A stretch of 64,000 nt of DNA from Leuconostoc falkenbergense (GCF_014634805.1 NZ_BMBS01000002.1:1-64000); one strand, 5' to 3'; numbered from the stretch's first letter, positions 1 through 10,476 are shown. The notes: generated by a model not told the origin, from the letters alone. A program made the numbers and translations.

Positions 1-9
1 TGAATATTT

Positions 10-70
10 AGACATAGAAAAACCCAATAACTTTCTGGACATTTTTTTATTTTGTCCAAGTTATTGGGTT
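10..70 (-). terminator. Long hairpin with T-run at left window edge
   Basis: Arms 21-33 and 58-70 are perfectly complementary (13 bp), with a second inner pairing 37-41/53-57. Read on the minus strand, the stem is followed by TTTTTCTATGTC, so it looks like a Rho-independent terminator or leader attenuator. A minus-strand TATAAT at 144-149 could start a transcript of about 125 nt that ends here, divergent from lexA. The gene it would serve lies outside the window. Confidence 0.6.
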
Positions 71-188
71 CACTTCAAATAAGTTTGCTTTTTAGCTTTT
101 TTTTACACAGAAATCCACTAAAAATCATATAGTTTCTAAAGAAATTATAAATTTTCACGGCGACTTATTTGACATTTTCTAAAATCAA

Positions 189-228
189 CGAACACGTGTT
201 TGATTTGTTCGTGTTTTTTGGGTATAAT
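189..228 (+). promoter_or_regulatory. lexA promoter with SOS (LexA) box
   Basis: CGAACACGTGTTTG at 189-202 matches the Gram-positive SOS box CGAAC-N4-GTTCG with one mismatch. It overlaps a -35 TTGATT at 200-205, followed 17 bp later by -10 TATAAT at 223-228. A LexA dimer here would block RNA polymerase, the usual autoregulation of lexA. Confidence 0.85.
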
Positions 229-260
229 TGAGTTACTAATTATTAAGTAGGAACCCCATC

Positions 261-899
261 ATGGCAATTATTCAAGAAAGCAAACAAATACAAGTCTTAA
301 GATTTATACATGAGGCCCAATCAACTAACGGTTTTCCCCCCACCGTTAGAGAAATCGGCGAAGCGGTTGGTCTGTCTTCCTCTTCTACGATTCATGGTCA
401 TATCGAGCGTTTGGTTAAAAAAGGATATCTCTTAAAAGATGCTTCAAAACCAAGAGCACGTGCCATTGAAATCACAGATGCTGGTCTAGAAATGCTGGGT
501 GTTTCAATTACACCTGGTAAAATTCCTGTTCTCGGTGTTGTAACAGCAGGAACACCAATTTTGGCCGTTGAAGAAGAGGCAACAGAATTTTTCCCGATTC
601 CTGACAACCTAATGCAATTTGATGGTGATTTGTTTATGCTCAATGTTCATGGCGAATCAATGATCAATATTGGTATTCTAGATGGTGACAAAGTCATTGT
701 CCGTCGTCAAGAAAATGCTGATAATGGCGACGTTGTTGTTGCAATGAATGACAACGACGAAGCAACTGTAAAACGCTTTTTCCGCGAAGCAGATCACTAT
801 CGATTGCAACCTGAAAACGATGCAATGGCACCAATTATTCTAAAACAAGTTGCCATTCTTGGTAAGGTTATTGGTCTTTATCGAGACGCAATATACTAA
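261..899 (+). CDS. lexA: LexA repressor (SOS regulator, self-cleaving)
   Basis: Transcriptional repressor of the SOS response, inactivated by RecA-stimulated self-cleavage. The 212-residue protein has the usual length. An N-terminal winged helix (about 1-70) is followed by an S24 peptidase domain. The cleavage site is Ala96-Gly97 in VTAGTP, the nucleophile Ser133 in HGESM and the general base Lys171 in ATVKRF. An AGTAGGAA ribosome site sits 8 nt before the ATG. It is a monocistronic plus-strand gene with an SOS box in its own promoter, ending at a bidirectional terminator shared with pyrE. Confidence 0.97.
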   Translation: MAIIQESKQIQVLRFIHEAQSTNGFPPTVREIGEAVGLSSSSTIHGHIERLVKKGYLLKDASKPRARAIEITDAGLEMLGVSITPGKIPVLGVVTAGTPILAVEEEATEFFPIPDNLMQFDGDLFMLNVHGESMINIGILDGDKVIVRRQENADNGDVVVAMNDNDEATVKRFFREADHYRLQPENDAMAPIILKQVAILGKVIGLYRDAIY

Positions 900-930
900 A
901 AAAAAATCGACATAATGTCGATTTTTTTTT
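898..930. terminator. Bidirectional terminator between lexA and pyrE
   Basis: Stem TCGAC (907-911) / GTCGA (917-921), flanked by an A-run on the left and a T-run on the right, so it can end transcription from either side. The pyrE stop codon (929-931) lies at the edge of the T-run. Confidence 0.85.
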
Positions 931-1564
931 AGTTTGCTTGCCATTTTTCTGGTTGCTTTTTCCACTCGTTTAGCGTCTCAATCTGGTCCGCAGCTAGATC
1001 TCCTCGACTAACAGCCAATGCCATTAATTGTGAATAAGTTGTCAACGATTTAAAGGTTAGATTAGCACTTTCAAAATTTTTTACACCAGCTAGCAGTTCG
1101 TATGAAAAAATGGACACAATGCCCAAAACATTGCCACCTTCTTTTTCAACTGCTTTTGCTGCAGCCAATACTGAGCCGCCCGTTGAAATCAAATCATCAA
1201 TCAGCACTACTTTGTGATTTGTAACGTTTGCCCCCTCTGTTTGGCGACCTGCACCATGATCTTTTGGTTTTGATCGTACATAAATCATTGGTTTTTTTAA
1301 TTGATCTGCCACCCAAGCTGCGTGTGGAATGCCTGCAGTGGCCACACCGCCAATAATTTCAACATCAGGATATGACGCTTTGATTAATTCTGTTAAGCCA
1401 CAATAAGTGTTTTCTCGAACCTTTGGAAAACCAATTGTCATGCGATTATCAGTGTAAATCGGACTTTTAATACCCGACGCCCATGTGAACGGCGCCTCCG
1501 GTGAAAATTTAACCGCACCAATTTCAAGTAAATCATTGGCAACTTCATTTGCATAATCTGTCAT
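929..1564 (-). CDS. pyrE: Orotate phosphoribosyltransferase
   Basis: Joins orotate to PRPP to give OMP, step five of UMP synthesis, in the cytosol. The 211-residue protein shows the PRPP-binding motif VVLIDDLISTGGS (about 119-131) and the flexible catalytic loop RSKPKDHGAGRQTEG (about 97-111). It is the last gene of the pyr operon. Its start codon directly abuts the pyrF stop, which suggests translational coupling. Length and motifs are typical; nothing is odd. Confidence 0.97.
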   Translation of the reverse strand: MTDYANEVANDLLEIGAVKFSPEAPFTWASGIKSPIYTDNRMTIGFPKVRENTYCGLTELIKASYPDVEIIGGVATAGIPHAAWVADQLKKPMIYVRSKPKDHGAGRQTEGANVTNHKVVLIDDLISTGGSVLAAAKAVEKEGGNVLGIVSIFSYELLAGVKNFESANLTFKSLTTYSQLMALAVSRGDLAADQIETLNEWKKQPEKWQAN

Positions 1565-2260
1565 TTAAAGACTCCATTCTTTCAATACTTGTTGGTATGC
1601 AGCAACTGGATCACTAGCTTTAGTAATCGAACGACCAACAACAAGTCCCGTTGCACCTAATTGTTTTGCCTTGACAGGGGTTGTGACACGCATTTGGTCA
1701 TTTGCATCATCACCTGCTAAGCGAATTCCTGGGGTGATAGTTAAGAAATCTGATTGCGTGTTAGCTTGTATCATACCAGCTTCTAAAGGAGAACTGATCG
1801 TACCATCCACACCTGCGTTGTCAGCCATTTTTGCTAAGTGCAACACACTTTCCGCCAACGTTACTGTCGATTGGGAAATTTCTTGAACATCAGCTTCAGA
1901 AAAAGATGTTAATTGCGTCACTGCTAGTATTTTTAAGTTGTGACCTTTATTAGCAACTGCAGCAGTCATCATTTTAGCCCCGCCAGCCGCATGTAACGTT
2001 AAATACTGAACATCTAATTTTGCAATATTTGCAACTGCATGGCCAACAGTGTTGGGAATGTCATAAAGTTTTAAATCTAAAAAGATATCAAATCCTTTTT
2101 GGCGTAAATCTCTGACAAAATCCGGCCCTTCTGCATAAAATAATTCCATACCAACCTTGATCGCCGGCTTTTGGTCTAATTTTTTAAAAGGTTCTAAAAA
2201 ATTCAGTGCCGTTTTACCATCTGGAAAGTCCAATGCAATAAAAACTGGTCGATTTATCAT
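1565..2260 (-). CDS. pyrF: Orotidine 5'-phosphate decarboxylase
   Basis: Decarboxylates OMP to UMP, the last step of the pathway. The 231-residue TIM-barrel protein carries the signature LDLKLYDIPNT (about 61-71), with the catalytic Lys64 and Asp67 pair, and the C-terminal phosphate-binding segment TGLVVGRSIT. It lies between pyrD (18-bp gap) and pyrE (no gap) in the pyr operon. Length is normal for bacterial group 1 enzymes. Confidence 0.97.
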   Translation of the reverse strand: MINRPVFIALDFPDGKTALNFLEPFKKLDQKPAIKVGMELFYAEGPDFVRDLRQKGFDIFLDLKLYDIPNTVGHAVANIAKLDVQYLTLHAAGGAKMMTAAVANKGHNLKILAVTQLTSFSEADVQEISQSTVTLAESVLHLAKMADNAGVDGTISSPLEAGMIQANTQSDFLTITPGIRLAGDDANDQMRVTTPVKAKQLGATGLVVGRSITKASDPVAAYQQVLKEWSL

Positions 2261-2278
2261 GTTTTTTCCCCTTAGTAG

Positions 2279-3196
2279 TCAACTTTTCTTGAACGTTCGC
2301 GTTACTTCTGTCACGTCCGTAAATCCATATTTATCAAGTGCCTTTGGTAATGCTGCAATGATATCTGTCATAACAGTTGGATTGGTTGCGATTGCAGACC
2401 CCACTTGAACGGCTGATGCGCCTGCCATAAAAAGTTCCAAAGCATCTTCAACTTGCGTAACACCACCTACCCCAATAATTGGAATATCAACAGTTTGCGC
2501 TGCTTCATAAACAAATCGTACAGCAATCGGATGAATAGCTGTACCTGATAAGCCACCAATTCCTCTCGCTAAACTCGGCTCACGTTTATCCAAATCAAGA
2601 CTCATCCCGACTAATGTATTGATCAAGACCAAACCATCTGCACCCGCTAGTTCAACTGCCTTCACAATCGGCTTAATATCAGTGACATTAGGCGACATTT
2701 TGGCATAAATTGGTTTCTTAGTAACTTGTCGCATGGCAGCAATCACTTCAGCAGCAGATTCAGCACTCACACCAAATTCTATACCACCACGATCAACGTT
2801 TGGACAAGATAAGTTCGCTTCAATTGCAGATACAGTGTCAATGTCATCAAAATATTTTGTTAACCTAACATAATCTTGCACTGTTTCACCGGCAATTGAA
2901 AACATCACCGGTAAATTGCTATATTTTTCCGCTATTTTTGGTAAAAATTCTTTAATCACTTTGTTAACACCGGGATTTGCCAAACCAACTGAGTTCAAAA
3001 TACCAGCGGGCGTGTTGATAATCCAAGGTTGAGGATTGCCTGCTCGTTCATCCAGAGTGGTTGTTTTAGTAACTAAAGCGCCCAAACGCTCGACTTCGTA
3101 GACATCATCAAGTCCATAATACACTGAACCAGATGATGGCATAATAGGATTTTTAAGACTTAAACCAGGCAAATTGACTGCTAAACGATTGTTCAT
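2279..3196 (-). CDS. pyrD: Dihydroorotate dehydrogenase, class 1B-type catalytic subunit
   Basis: Oxidises dihydroorotate to orotate using FMN. The 305-residue protein has the class 1 active-site cysteine, Cys131 in NLSCPNV. The following DRGGIEFG resembles class 1B (PyrDB) rather than the fumarate-using class 1A. Class 1B enzymes normally work with PyrK, an FAD/2Fe-2S electron-transfer subunit, but no pyrK lies in this operon or elsewhere in the window. A TAGGAG site precedes the ATG. The 49-bp gap upstream holds a small inverted repeat whose T-run faces the wrong way to terminate the operon. Confidence 0.93.
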   Translation of the reverse strand: MNNRLAVNLPGLSLKNPIMPSSGSVYYGLDDVYEVERLGALVTKTTTLDERAGNPQPWIINTPAGILNSVGLANPGVNKVIKEFLPKIAEKYSNLPVMFSIAGETVQDYVRLTKYFDDIDTVSAIEANLSCPNVDRGGIEFGVSAESAAEVIAAMRQVTKKPIYAKMSPNVTDIKPIVKAVELAGADGLVLINTLVGMSLDLDKREPSLARGIGGLSGTAIHPIAVRFVYEAAQTVDIPIIGVGGVTQVEDALELFMAGASAVQVGSAIATNPTVMTDIIAALPKALDKYGFTDVTEVTRTFKKS

Positions 3197-3245
3197 TTTT
3201 TCTCCTAATAACAGCTCTCAGGCTGTTTTTATTAGTTCTTTATTA

Positions 3246-6200
3246 TTATTGCATTTCTTTAACTGTAAAGCTACGTGACTCTAGGACTTCCAAAAACGCT
3301 TTAACTGTGTCCAGTGCCGTAAACAATGGCACGGCATTTTCGATGGCTGCATTTCGAATTAATAGCCCATCACTCTCTGCACGTTCATCAGCTTGGGTGG
3401 TATTGATGACAATTTGCAACTTTTGTTCACGCAATGCAACAACTGAATTGTTATCAGATTCTGAAATTTTATCTAAGATTTCGACTGGTAACGCATTAGC
3501 TGCGAGGTAACTACCTGTACCGGCGGTAGCAAAGATTGCAAATCCGAGATCGTTAAATCGTTGAGCTAGGGTCAGCGCTTCTTCCTTGTCAGCATCTGCG
3601 ACTGTGAAAAGCACGTTACCATACTGCGGTACCTTAATATTTGAAGCAACAAAGGCTTTATACAACGCTTTTGGTAAAGTTGTATCTGAACCCATGACTT
3701 CCCCAGTTGACTTCATTTCAGGTCCAAGCAATGAATCAACATCTGGCAATTTAGTAAATGAAAAGATGGGTGCTTTGACATGAACCATGTCATCGGCTGG
3801 CACAAGACCTGTCTCAAATCCCATATCAGCCAATTTTTCACCTAGCATCACACGAGTAGCTAATTGTGCCAATGGCAGATGGGTCACTTTTGAAATAAAT
3901 GGCACTGTACGCGAGGCACGAGGGTTAACTTCAATCACGTAGGCTGTATTTTCATGGATAACAAATTGCACATTCATTAAGCCAACTGTGTTCAATGATT
4001 TAGCTAAGTTAATGGCCGCGTTAACCATTTCATGTTGCACTTTTTGTGACAAATATTGTGGCGGATATACTGACATTGAATCACCAGAATGTACACCGGC
4101 ACGTTCAATATGCTCCATAATACCAGGAATTACAGCAGTTTCACCATCTGATAGGACATCCACTTCGGCTTCCTGACCAACGAGGTATGAGTCAATCAAT
4201 ACTGGGTGATCATTAGAAACTTTGACCGCACGCTGCATATAATCTTTTAGTTCTTCGTCAGATGACACAATTTCCATTGCTCGTCCACCCAAAACATAAG
4301 ATGGTCGGATGAGGACTGGATAACCAATTTCTTGAGCTGCACTCAAAGCATCAGCAACAGTTGTAGCTGTTTTCCCCACTGGTTGTGGTAATGCGAGTTG
4401 TTTAATCACTTGATCAAATGCTTCACGATCTTCAGCACGATTTAAATCTTCAACCGTTGTTCCCAAAATCTGAACACCATTATCAGTGAGCGGTTGCGCC
4501 AAATTAATAGCAGTTTGCCCACCAAATTGCACGACGACACCAATAGGCTGTTCTAAATCTATCACATTCAAAACATCTTCTAATGTTAAAGGTTCAAAAT
4601 ACAATTTATCAGACACAGAAAAATCCGTAGAAACCGTTTCAGGATTAGAATTCATAATAATCGCTTCATATCCTGCGCGCTGAATTGCTTTCACCGCATG
4701 TACAGTTGCGTAATCAAATTCCACACCTTGACCAATTCTAATGGGACCTGACCCTAAAACAATCACACTTTTTTTATCAGAAACAACCGATTCATTCTCT
4801 TTTTCATAGGTAGCATAGTAATATGGTGTTTTCGATTCGAATTCAGCCGCTACGGTGTCAACCATTTTATACACAGGTAACAAGTGATTTGAATGGCGAA
4901 GTTGTCGTATTTCTGACATTGCCTGGTGCCAAATTTTTGCAATCGTGGCATCAGCAAAACCATTCTTTTTAGCATAATGCAAGTAATCAACATCATTGAC
5001 ATGCTCTGCTAATTCTTGCTCAATTTCAATAATATGCAATACTTTATCTAAGAAAAATTCATCAATCAAGGTTTTATCATGGATAGCTTCGAGTGAAATA
5101 CCACGACGTAATAGTTCAGCAATCATAAATAAACGATCATCTCGCGCTGGCATAAGCGCTTGCATCAACGCTTCATCTGACAAATTATCAAAGGTCACAT
5201 CATCAAATCCAACAGCACCAATTTCCAAAGAACGAACAGCCTTTAACAAAGCTTCTTCCATGTTACGACCAATAGCCATAACTTCTCCTGTCGCCTTCAT
5301 TTGAGTGCCAAGTCGACGATCAGCTGAACTAAATTTATCAAAAGGCCAACGCGGAATTTTCACAACGACATAATCTAATGCTGGTTCAAATTCTGCTTTC
5401 GTTGTACCAGTAACCGGATTGATAATTTCATCTAGTGTCAAACCAACTGCAATTTTGGCAGCCATCTTAGCAATAGGATAACCGGTTGCTTTGGAAGCCA
5501 AAGCTGATGATCTTGAAACACGTGGGTTAACTTCAATGATGTAATATTTGTAAGATTTCGGATCTAACGCCATCTGAATATTAACGCCACCCTCAATTTT
5601 TAGAGCACGAATAATTTTCAAAGCTGCGTCACGCATCATTTGAACTTCACGGTCTGATAAAGTTTGAACTGGCGCCGTCACAATTGAATCGCCCGTATGA
5701 ATACCGACTGGATCAAAATTTTCCATTGAAGCCACTACCAACGCATTGTCATTTGCATCACGCATCACTTCAAATTCAATTTCCTTGTACCCAGCAATTG
5801 AGCGCTCAATCAAAACCTGTGTAACTGGGGATAACTCCAAACCATTGGCCGCAATCGCTAGTAACTCTGAATGATTTTCTGCAATTCCGCCACCAGTACC
5901 ACCTAAAGTGTACGCAGGACGTACAATGACAGGGTAGCCATGTTCGTCAGCAAATGCCATAGCTTCTTCAACCGTCGTGGCAATTGTTGATTCCGGAATT
6001 GGTTCATGTAGACGTTCCATTAAATCCTTAAATTCTTCACGATCTTCAGCTTCTTCAATAGCCGAAAGTTTGGTGCCCAATAGTTCAATATTTAAGTCAT
6101 CTAAAATGCCCGCTTCAGACAAATCTTTAGCCATATTTAGGCCAGTTTGACCGCCTAATGTTGGTAAAATTGCGTCTGGTCGTTCTTTACGCAAAATACG

Positions 6201-6425
6201 TTCGATAAAATCAAGTGACAGCGGTTCAATATAAACTTTATCGGCGATTTCTGAGTCAGTCATGATTGTTGCTGGATTAGAATTAACCAGAATAACGTCA
6301 TAACCCTCTTCTTTTAAACTCAAAGCGGCTTGTGTACCCGAATAGTCAAATTCAGCTGCTTGCCCAATCACAATGGGACCTGAACCAATTACCAACACTT
6401 TTTTGATGTCGTTACGTTTAGGCAT
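3246..6425 (-). CDS. carB: Carbamoyl-phosphate synthase large subunit
   Basis: Makes carbamoyl phosphate from bicarbonate, ammonia (passed from CarA) and two ATP. The protein has two homologous ATP-grasp halves, about 1-400 and 545-930, and a C-terminal MGS-like allosteric domain. I place the start at the internal ATG beginning [16 protein letters not shown], because AGGAGA lies just upstream and the carA stop overlaps it by 8 bp. A longer reading frame up to 6455 has no good ribosome site. It makes 1059 residues, the family's usual size. Confidence 0.95.
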   Translation of the reverse strand: MPKRNDIKKVLVIGSGPIVIGQAAEFDYSGTQAALSLKEEGYDVILVNSNPATIMTDSEIADKVYIEPLSLDFIERILRKERPDAILPTLGGQTGLNMAKDLSEAGILDDLNIELLGTKLSAIEEAEDREEFKDLMERLHEPIPESTIATTVEEAMAFADEHGYPVIVRPAYTLGGTGGGIAENHSELLAIAANGLELSPVTQVLIERSIAGYKEIEFEVMRDANDNALVVASMENFDPVGIHTGDSIVTAPVQTLSDREVQMMRDAALKIIRALKIEGGVNIQMALDPKSYKYYIIEVNPRVSRSSALASKATGYPIAKMAAKIAVGLTLDEIINPVTGTTKAEFEPALDYVVVKIPRWPFDKFSSADRRLGTQMKATGEVMAIGRNMEEALLKAVRSLEIGAVGFDDVTFDNLSDEALMQALMPARDDRLFMIAELLRRGISLEAIHDKTLIDEFFLDKVLHIIEIEQELAEHVNDVDYLHYAKKNGFADATIAKIWHQAMSEIRQLRHSNHLLPVYKMVDTVAAEFESKTPYYYATYEKENESVVSDKKSVIVLGSGPIRIGQGVEFDYATVHAVKAIQRAGYEAIIMNSNPETVSTDFSVSDKLYFEPLTLEDVLNVIDLEQPIGVVVQFGGQTAINLAQPLTDNGVQILGTTVEDLNRAEDREAFDQVIKQLALPQPVGKTATTVADALSAAQEIGYPVLIRPSYVLGGRAMEIVSSDEELKDYMQRAVKVSNDHPVLIDSYLVGQEAEVDVLSDGETAVIPGIMEHIERAGVHSGDSMSVYPPQYLSQKVQHEMVNAAINLAKSLNTVGLMNVQFVIHENTAYVIEVNPRASRTVPFISKVTHLPLAQLATRVMLGEKLADMGFETGLVPADDMVHVKAPIFSFTKLPDVDSLLGPEMKSTGEVMGSDTTLPKALYKAFVASNIKVPQYGNVLFTVADADKEEALTLAQRFNDLGFAIFATAGTGSYLAANALPVEILDKISESDNNSVVALREQKLQIVINTTQADERAESDGLLIRNAAIENAVPLFTALDTVKAFLEVLESRSFTVKEMQ

Positions 6426-7506
6426 TTTGAGTTGTCTCCTTTTTTGCATCTGCAATCATTGTTAGAAAATCGTCAAACAAGTATTCTGCATCGTGTGGAC
6501 CTGGTGCAGCATCGGGATGAAACTGAACCGAGAAAGCGTGATGATTTTTCAAACGCAACCCCTCAACCGTGTGGTCGTTGATTTCTTCATGAGTCACCAC
6601 TAAATCAGTGTTAGCTAGGCTATCACGATCAACCGCATAACCGTGATTTTGAGAAGTGAAATCCAAACGTTCTTTTGATAGATGACGGACAGCGTGGTTA
6701 AAGCCACGATGACCAAATTTTAATTTATAGGTCTCTGCACCGTTTGCAAGGGCAAATAGCTGATGCCCTAAGCAAATCCCCATCAGCGGTACCTTTTCTT
6801 CAAGTGCTTGAATCGTTGGAATAGCATAGGCAGCATCTTGCGGGTCCCCGGGGCCATTTGACAACAAAATACCATCCGGATTAGCTGCCAAAACTGTTTC
6901 AGCAGCTACATCAGCTGGAAAAACCATCACATTGGCACCACGCTTAGCCAAAGAACGTAAAATTGAATTTTTTAAACCAAAATCAATTAGTGCAATTGAT
7001 ACACCATCAGTTGGATTTTGGTATTGCGTTTTGGTAGTGGCATCAGCGACCATGGTTTTTGACGATTGAAAATTTTTCAGAGCACTTAATGTTTCTTCAT
7101 TGACTTCATCTACTAGCGCAGCCTTCATGACACCAAAATCACGTAACTCTTTGGTTAAAGCTCGGGTGTCAACACCGCTAATGCCTGGCATACCACTTTT
7201 TTCTGCCCATTCCGGTAAACTCATCATTTGACGCCAATTACTTGGTCGCCGAGCAATTTCATGCACAACAATTGCTGAGGCGGCTGGACGCAGGCTTTCG
7301 AAATCATCACGATTAACACCATAGTTACCAATCAAAGGATAAGTGAAAACAATCATTTCGCCGCGGTATGATAAGTCAGTAATTGATTCCTGATAACCGG
7401 ACATACCTGTGTTGAACACTAACTCAGCCATCACGTCAACATCCGCACCAAAAGCTTCACCTTCATAAATTGAACCATTCTCTAAAACCAAATATCTTTT
7501 TTTCAT
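6418..7506 (-). CDS. carA: Carbamoyl-phosphate synthase small (glutaminase) subunit
   Basis: Class I glutamine amidotransferase that feeds ammonia to CarB. In 362 residues it has an N-terminal CPSase domain and a C-terminal GATase domain with nucleophile Cys245 in MGICLGHQL. The catalytic His lies in QFHPDA. Where most relatives have HPEA, the third triad residue here reads Asp; the codon is GAT at that site. The ATG overlaps the pyrC stop by 4 bp (ATGA) and the end overlaps carB by 8 bp, so translation is probably coupled. Confidence 0.95.
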   Translation of the reverse strand: MKKRYLVLENGSIYEGEAFGADVDVMAELVFNTGMSGYQESITDLSYRGEMIVFTYPLIGNYGVNRDDFESLRPAASAIVVHEIARRPSNWRQMMSLPEWAEKSGMPGISGVDTRALTKELRDFGVMKAALVDEVNEETLSALKNFQSSKTMVADATTKTQYQNPTDGVSIALIDFGLKNSILRSLAKRGANVMVFPADVAAETVLAANPDGILLSNGPGDPQDAAYAIPTIQALEEKVPLMGICLGHQLFALANGAETYKLKFGHRGFNHAVRHLSKERLDFTSQNHGYAVDRDSLANTDLVVTHEEINDHTVEGLRLKNHHAFSVQFHPDAAPGPHDAEYLFDDFLTMIADAKKETTQNA

Positions 7507-8780
7507 TTTGTTTGATCCTCGTAAACTATTTCACCATCAACCCAAGTTGCCAATGTTTTACCAAATACTCGCCAACCAACAAAAGGCGAGTTTTTACCTA
7601 ACGATTCAAAGTCATCAACGGTAATGTCACTTTCATGCTCTAAATCAAATAGGGCCAAGTCCGCTGCTTCGCCAACTGCAATATTAGTTGGTGCTTTCAG
7701 TTGAAAAGCTTCTGCTGGTGAAGCTACCATGCGTTTCATTAGTGTGGCTAAAGTCATCACACCACTTTTAACAAGATGTGTGTAGAGCAATTGAAAACTT
7801 GTTTCAATCCCAGTAATTCCAAAAGGTGATTCACGGAATGATTTTGATTTTTCCTCGCTCCCGTGTGGCGCATGATCAGTAGCAACCATATCAATGGTAC
7901 CATCCAGTAATCCAGAGATTAGGGCCTCTCTATCTGCTTGAGAACGCAGTGGCGGATTCATTTTAAACAAAGCATTGTCACTTTTAATATCGTCATCTGC
8001 TAACAACAGATGGTGTGGCGACACTTCAGCTGTCACGTTAACTCCTGCTGATTTTGCCATACGAACCAAGGCCACTGATTCTTTCGTCGAGATATGGGCA
8101 ACATGATAATGTACACCCGTTGCTTTTGCCAGAACCAAATCACGCGCTAATTGTGTGCTTTCAGCCAATCCTGTAATGCCTGGCAGTTCTAATTTTTGTG
8201 CCGTTGCACCAGCATTCATAACGCCACCGTGTAATAAACTATCATCTTCAAGATGAGCTGCTAACGGTTTATTGACTGATAATGCTGCTTGCATCGCTTG
8301 CAACATGGTGTCAGCTGTCTGAACACCTTTGCCATCATTAGTAAACGCGGTTGCACCCGCCTCAGCCATCCCTTTAATATCAGAAATTTTAGTTGCCGTC
8401 AAATTAGCAGAAATAGCGCCATACTGCGCAATATGAATCAAACCGTTGTCGGTATTTCGTTGAATTTGATCCGCCAATAGTTTCGGATTATCTGGCACTG
8501 GATTAAGATTAGGCATCGCAATGACTGTCGTAAAGCCACCACGCGCAGCAGCCTTAGAACCAGTTGCAATGGTTTCCTTATACTCAAACCCTGGTTCCCG
8601 AAAATGGACATGAACATCAATTAATCCTGCGGATAAAAACGCTTGTTTCGCGTCAAAATACTGATCGTTGGTCTCATCGATAACTTTTGAGATGGCAACG
8701 ATTTTGCCATCTTTAAACTGGACATCGCGTTGTACTAGTTCATCATTTAGCAAAACTTTAGCATTTTTGATAACTGTCAT
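7503..8780 (-). CDS. pyrC: Dihydroorotase (class I type)
   Basis: Cyclises carbamoyl aspartate to dihydroorotate. The 425-residue amidohydrolase carries the metal-binding DVHVHFREPG motif (His57 and His59) and a later ATDHAPH segment with the catalytic Asp. It sits between pyrB (1-bp TAATG overlap) and carA (4-bp overlap). Size and motifs match the Gram-positive class I enzymes. Confidence 0.96.
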   Translation of the reverse strand: MTVIKNAKVLLNDELVQRDVQFKDGKIVAISKVIDETNDQYFDAKQAFLSAGLIDVHVHFREPGFEYKETIATGSKAAARGGFTTVIAMPNLNPVPDNPKLLADQIQRNTDNGLIHIAQYGAISANLTATKISDIKGMAEAGATAFTNDGKGVQTADTMLQAMQAALSVNKPLAAHLEDDSLLHGGVMNAGATAQKLELPGITGLAESTQLARDLVLAKATGVHYHVAHISTKESVALVRMAKSAGVNVTAEVSPHHLLLADDDIKSDNALFKMNPPLRSQADREALISGLLDGTIDMVATDHAPHGSEEKSKSFRESPFGITGIETSFQLLYTHLVKSGVMTLATLMKRMVASPAEAFQLKAPTNIAVGEAADLALFDLEHESDITVDDFESLGKNSPFVGWRVFGKTLATWVDGEIVYEDQTK

Positions 8781-9679
8781 TAATCATTCTCCGTTACATA
8801 TTCTAAAATAGCCATTCTGGCAAACACACCATTTGTCATCTGTTCAAAAATTCTAGATTGTGGTGCTTCTACTAGTTCATCAGCAATTTCTACATCACGA
8901 TTAACTGGTGCTGGATGCATGATAATTGCCGTGCTTTTTAATCGTTCATATCTATCTTGTGTCAACCCAAACTGCTCGTGATATTGTCTACTGGAAAATG
9001 ATTGATTTTCTGTCTGCGTAATTCTTTCGTGCTGTACACGTAAGAACATCACCACATCTTGATTCGACCAATTATCATCAATATCTGTATAAGTGCCAAA
9101 TGTCGTAAAATCATCGGGGCGCCAACTATCTGGTCCACTGAAAGTTAATGTTGCCCCTAAATTATTCAAAATTTCAGCATTTGAACGTGCAACACGTGAG
9201 TGGGCTAAATCGCCAACAATTCGAATTTTCAACCCTTTAAATCGACTAAATTCCTCATAAACTGTGACTAAATCCAATAAGCTTTGGGAAGGGTGCTGCC
9301 CGCTACCGTCACCAGCATTAACTAATTGTGGCAAATCATGACCAGTGACGGTCAATAGATTTTTATACCAAGCATTCTGAGAATGCCTGATGACTGCAAC
9401 ATCAACACCAATTGCCTTTAAAGTTTTCAATGTATCAATTAAACTTTCACCTTTAGTCATTGAGCTTGTCTGAGGATTAATAATGATTTTTTGCCAATTA
9501 AGACGATTCTCAGCCATTTGAAAGCTACTATACGTTCGTGTTGAATTTTCAAAAAATAAATTCACAGCCGTTATTGGCAAGTGTTTGGGTGTGTCCCCAG
9601 ACTTCAACGCAATCGCTCGTTTAACTAATTGAAACACATTTTTTTCACTTAGTGTATTTATATTCAAAAAATTACGCAT
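8780..9679 (-). CDS. pyrB: Aspartate carbamoyltransferase catalytic chain
   Basis: First committed pyrimidine step: carbamoyl phosphate plus aspartate to carbamoyl aspartate. The carbamoyl-phosphate site reads ENSTRTYSSF, and the family's HPAPVNR motif is near the C-terminus. I choose the ATG at 9679 (MRNFLNIN) because AGAGGG precedes it. A nine-residue longer frame would start inside the attenuator's T-run. It makes 299 residues, a typical length. No pyrI regulatory chain is present, as usual in Firmicutes. It is the first gene after the PyrR-type leader. Confidence 0.95.
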   Translation of the reverse strand: MRNFLNINTLSEKNVFQLVKRAIALKSGDTPKHLPITAVNLFFENSTRTYSSFQMAENRLNWQKIIINPQTSSMTKGESLIDTLKTLKAIGVDVAVIRHSQNAWYKNLLTVTGHDLPQLVNAGDGSGQHPSQSLLDLVTVYEEFSRFKGLKIRIVGDLAHSRVARSNAEILNNLGATLTFSGPDSWRPDDFTTFGTYTDIDDNWSNQDVVMFLRVQHERITQTENQSFSSRQYHEQFGLTQDRYERLKSTAIIMHPAPVNRDVEIADELVEAPQSRIFEQMTNGVFARMAILEYVTEND

Positions 9680-9694
9680 ATTTTCCCTCTTTAT

Positions 9695-9815
9695 ACAAAA
9701 AACCAAGCAAGTTAGTCACCTGCTTGGTTCTAGAAAATTTGGGTAAAAGTCTACACTTCACCAATCGTATCTATCATCCTTGCAGGCCTCTCTGGACCTG
9801 GTTAAAGGTTTCATT
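9695..9815 (-). promoter_or_regulatory. PyrR-dependent attenuator leader of the pyr operon
   Basis: The minus-strand leader contains AGGTCCAGAGAGGCCT (within 9782-9801), which matches the PyrR-binding loop core UCCAGAGAGG. Further on lies a terminator, TGCTTGGTT/AACCAAGCA (9721-9729 and 9701-9709), with a T-run at 9695-9700 just before pyrB. In the known mechanism, UMP/UTP-bound PyrR stabilises the anti-antiterminator, letting the terminator form. pyrR itself is not in the window. Confidence 0.9.
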
Positions 9816-9822
9816 TGTTGTT

Positions 9823-9854
9823 ATTATAGTATCATCTTTCTACTCGTAGTGCAA
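9823..9854 (-). promoter_or_regulatory. pyr operon promoter
   Basis: Minus-strand TATAAT at 9823-9828 with TTGCAC at 9849-9854. The 20-bp spacing is long, so the -35 is uncertain. The promoter abuts the lepB stop codon (9856-9858). Initiation near 9815 gives a leader of about 135 nt before the pyrB ATG. Confidence 0.6.
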
Positions 9855-9855
9855 A

Positions 9856-10476
9856 CTACTTTACAAAGAAATTTGTATTGCCTTGATTAACATTTGATTT
9901 GGCTACTTTATTGCTATTCCAGAATGGTACAACCACTTTTCCAGTAATATGCTTTTTGTCCACAAAACCAAAGTAACGACCATCATTAGATACAGAGCGG
10001 TGATCCCCCATCACAAAGTATTCTCCCTTAGGCACGGCTGTATGATTACGGTCTTTGGCTTGCCAATTATTCCCACTCGATAAGGTTTTAAGCGACCAAG
10101 TAGTACCAAAGGACATTTCTGTTCCTTCCTTGCGTTCACTTGCACTGATGAAGTCTTGGTTTACCTGTTTGCCATTGACATATAGATTGCCATTTCGATA
10201 TGCTACGGTGTCCCCAGGTACGCCAATAATACGCTTAACATAATCTTTCTCACCATCTGCAATTCTTGGGTCTTCTTGACGGGCATCAAACACAACCACA
10301 TCACCACGCTTATAGGATGCAATTTTATTCAAAAAAACAAATTCTTTATCCTGCAAATTGGGTTGCATCGAAGGTCCACTCACGCTAACACCAGTAAACA
10401 AAAACGTTCGAATCAACACCACAAATAAAACAGCAAACCCTATTGGAAAAACCCACTCTTTAATAAACTTCATCAT
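9856..10476 (-). CDS. lepB: Signal peptidase I
   Basis: Removes signal peptides from exported proteins at the outer face of the membrane. The 206-residue protein has one N-terminal membrane segment (about 8-28), then catalytic Ser36 in SGPSMQPN and Lys81 in DYVKRIIGVPGD. A conserved GDHRSVSNDGR box follows. Two adjacent ATGs (10476 and 10473) follow a GGGGACA site; either may be used. It is the last gene before the pyr promoter and probably belongs with the upstream UPF0342/PBP genes. Confidence 0.95.
   Translation of the reverse strand: MMKFIKEWVFPIGFAVLFVVLIRTFLFTGVSVSGPSMQPNLQDKEFVFLNKIASYKRGDVVVFDARQEDPRIADGEKDYVKRIIGVPGDTVAYRNGNLYVNGKQVNQDFISASERKEGTEMSFGTTWSLKTLSSGNNWQAKDRNHTAVPKGEYFVMGDHRSVSNDGRYFGFVDKKHITGKVVVPFWNSNKVAKSNVNQGNTNFFVK

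Noticed and set aside
3197-3245. Intra-operon terminator between carB and pyrD
   Set aside because: The inverted repeat AACAGC/GCTGTT has its T-run on the plus strand, opposite to operon transcription.
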